A stretch of DNA of 64,000 bases from NCBI GenBank assembly GCA_001464915.1, contig LNED01000022.1, positions 1 through 64,000 on the forward strand, read 5' to 3'. Below are positions 63,407-64,000 of the stretch, piece by piece. Every line of letters starts with the position of its first letter. Positions within the stretch are counted from its first letter, which is position 1. The position numbers and the translations under genes were made by a program. Source of the DNA: Sphingomonadales bacterium Ga0077531. GTDB lineage: Bacteria > Pseudomonadota > Alphaproteobacteria > Sphingomonadales > Sphingomonadaceae. The notes beneath the pieces were generated by a model. That model ran no database searches. It saw nothing but the letters and a program-made list of their open reading frames with translations, and was not told the DNA's origin.

Positions 63407-64000
63407 TGGCACAGGTCAATGTTGCCGTAGAGGACCGGGTCCTTGCCGCCCTCGACAGGGTGGCGCAGGCAAAATCTCTCAGCCGGCCCGAACTTTTGCG
63501 CAAAGCAATCCAGGAGCTGATCGAGGCGCACGACGCAGGGCGGCTGACCTTCCAGACTGAAGCTGCACCCAAGCTTGACGCGACCGTCAGCGGCCTGGTG
63601 CATCAGTTGCGGGAACTGGTGATGGAGCTAGACCGGGCGCAGGCGGATAATGCGCGGATGCTGGGCAAGCTGACCGAGAAGTGGAACGGGGGCGAGGAGG
63701 CCAACCGGCTCGCCTTGCAGAAGCTGATTGTCGAGCTTCGCGAGCTGGATGAAGCCGGCCTCTCGCCGTTCATGACGCAGACTGGTGAACTGCTGTCTGC
63801 CTTCGAGGCGCTGGAGCCCAAGTTGCTAGGGCTACTCGAGCCGCACCTGGCGAAGATTTCCGCGCAGCTTGATCGGTCGATAAAACTGGCGAGCGAACCG
63901 CGGCAGATGAGATCCATCTACCTCGGCGACAACCGTTTTCTGTCGCTCAAATTTCTGTCGGCATGCGGAGGCTTGGCGCTCTTTATCGGCGCGCTCATTG
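63406..64000 (+). CDS. Ribbon-helix-helix and coiled-coil membrane protein (partial)
   Basis: Reads from ATG 63406 through the window end (198 codons seen, no stop). The N-terminus (VAVEDRVLAALDRVAQAKS, then SRPELLRKAIQELIEAH) fits a ribbon-helix-helix DNA-binding domain. Long Leu/Glu-rich coiled coils (about 60-165) follow, and a hydrophobic helix begins near 187. Such an RHH protein with a membrane anchor could be a relaxosome or mobilisation accessory. The C-terminus lies outside the window. Confidence 0.65.
   Translation, partial: MAQVNVAVEDRVLAALDRVAQAKSLSRPELLRKAIQELIEAHDAGRLTFQTEAAPKLDATVSGLVHQLRELVMELDRAQADNARMLGKLTEKWNGGEEANRLALQKLIVELRELDEAGLSPFMTQTGELLSAFEALEPKLLGLLEPHLAKISAQLDRSIKLASEPRQMRSIYLGDNRFLSLKFLSACGGLALFIGALI

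Overview
The window looks like chromosomal DNA of an alphaproteobacterium, most likely a sphingomonad of the Erythrobacteraceae type. This is inferred from the GC-rich coding, the RcdA/DUF1465 homologue, the ptsP and rodZ-cpoB-tilS neighbourhoods, two large TonB-dependent receptors and a RepC-like initiator on an integrated element. No 16S rRNA is present to confirm it. Coding density is high, with many 1-4 bp start/stop overlaps.

Layout. 0-1.4 kb: an initiator tRNA, then a psd-lipoprotein pair. 1.4-12.2 kb: one leftward chemotaxis operon transcribed cheA-cheW-cheY-cheB-cheR-GGDEF/EAL-mcp-mcp, without flagellar genes. 12.2-27.3 kb: metabolism and transport, including a MATE pump, an aldolase-like protein with an orphan [2Fe-2S] subunit, a siderophore receptor with a Fur-like site, arsC, lipB, an old-yellow-enzyme, nadA and a metallo-beta-lactamase-fold hydrolase. 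27.3-42.5 kb: housekeeping genes glpK, rcdA, two YdcH-like coiled coils, ptsP, rodZ, cpoB, tilS, an L,D-transpeptidase, rimO, and serS-surE-K+ channel. 42.6-47.2 kb: a TonB receptor divergent from a TetR regulator and a PiuC-type dioxygenase, probably iron related. 47.2-49.8 kb: a large secreted M14 peptidase.

49.9-57.0 kb is the most unusual part. A parS-like 16-mer lies beside a CTAG-containing hairpin. Next comes a divergent pair of operons separated by a 12-bp inverted repeat. The left arm encodes a beta-barrel, a 7TM protein and a RimK-like ATP-grasp ligase. The right arm encodes a P-loop DUF1611/MobB-like protein, an ABC-exporter membrane domain with no ATPase domain, an alpha/beta hydrolase and a porin. 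I infer an envelope-associated amidoligase/export system; no substrate can be read from sequence.

57.0-60.9 kb: an ECF sigma/anti-sigma pair divergent from a secreted subtilase that carries a roughly 130-residue Asp/Gly-rich segment and is coupled to a small exported protein of unknown function.

60.9-64.0 kb: a 48-nt 3' fragment of a tRNA-Val gene marks the left end of an integrated element. The element carries a RepC-like initiator, an unknown protein, a TTCTAG-rich possible cis-acting region, and a ribbon-helix-helix/coiled-coil/membrane protein that runs off the window.
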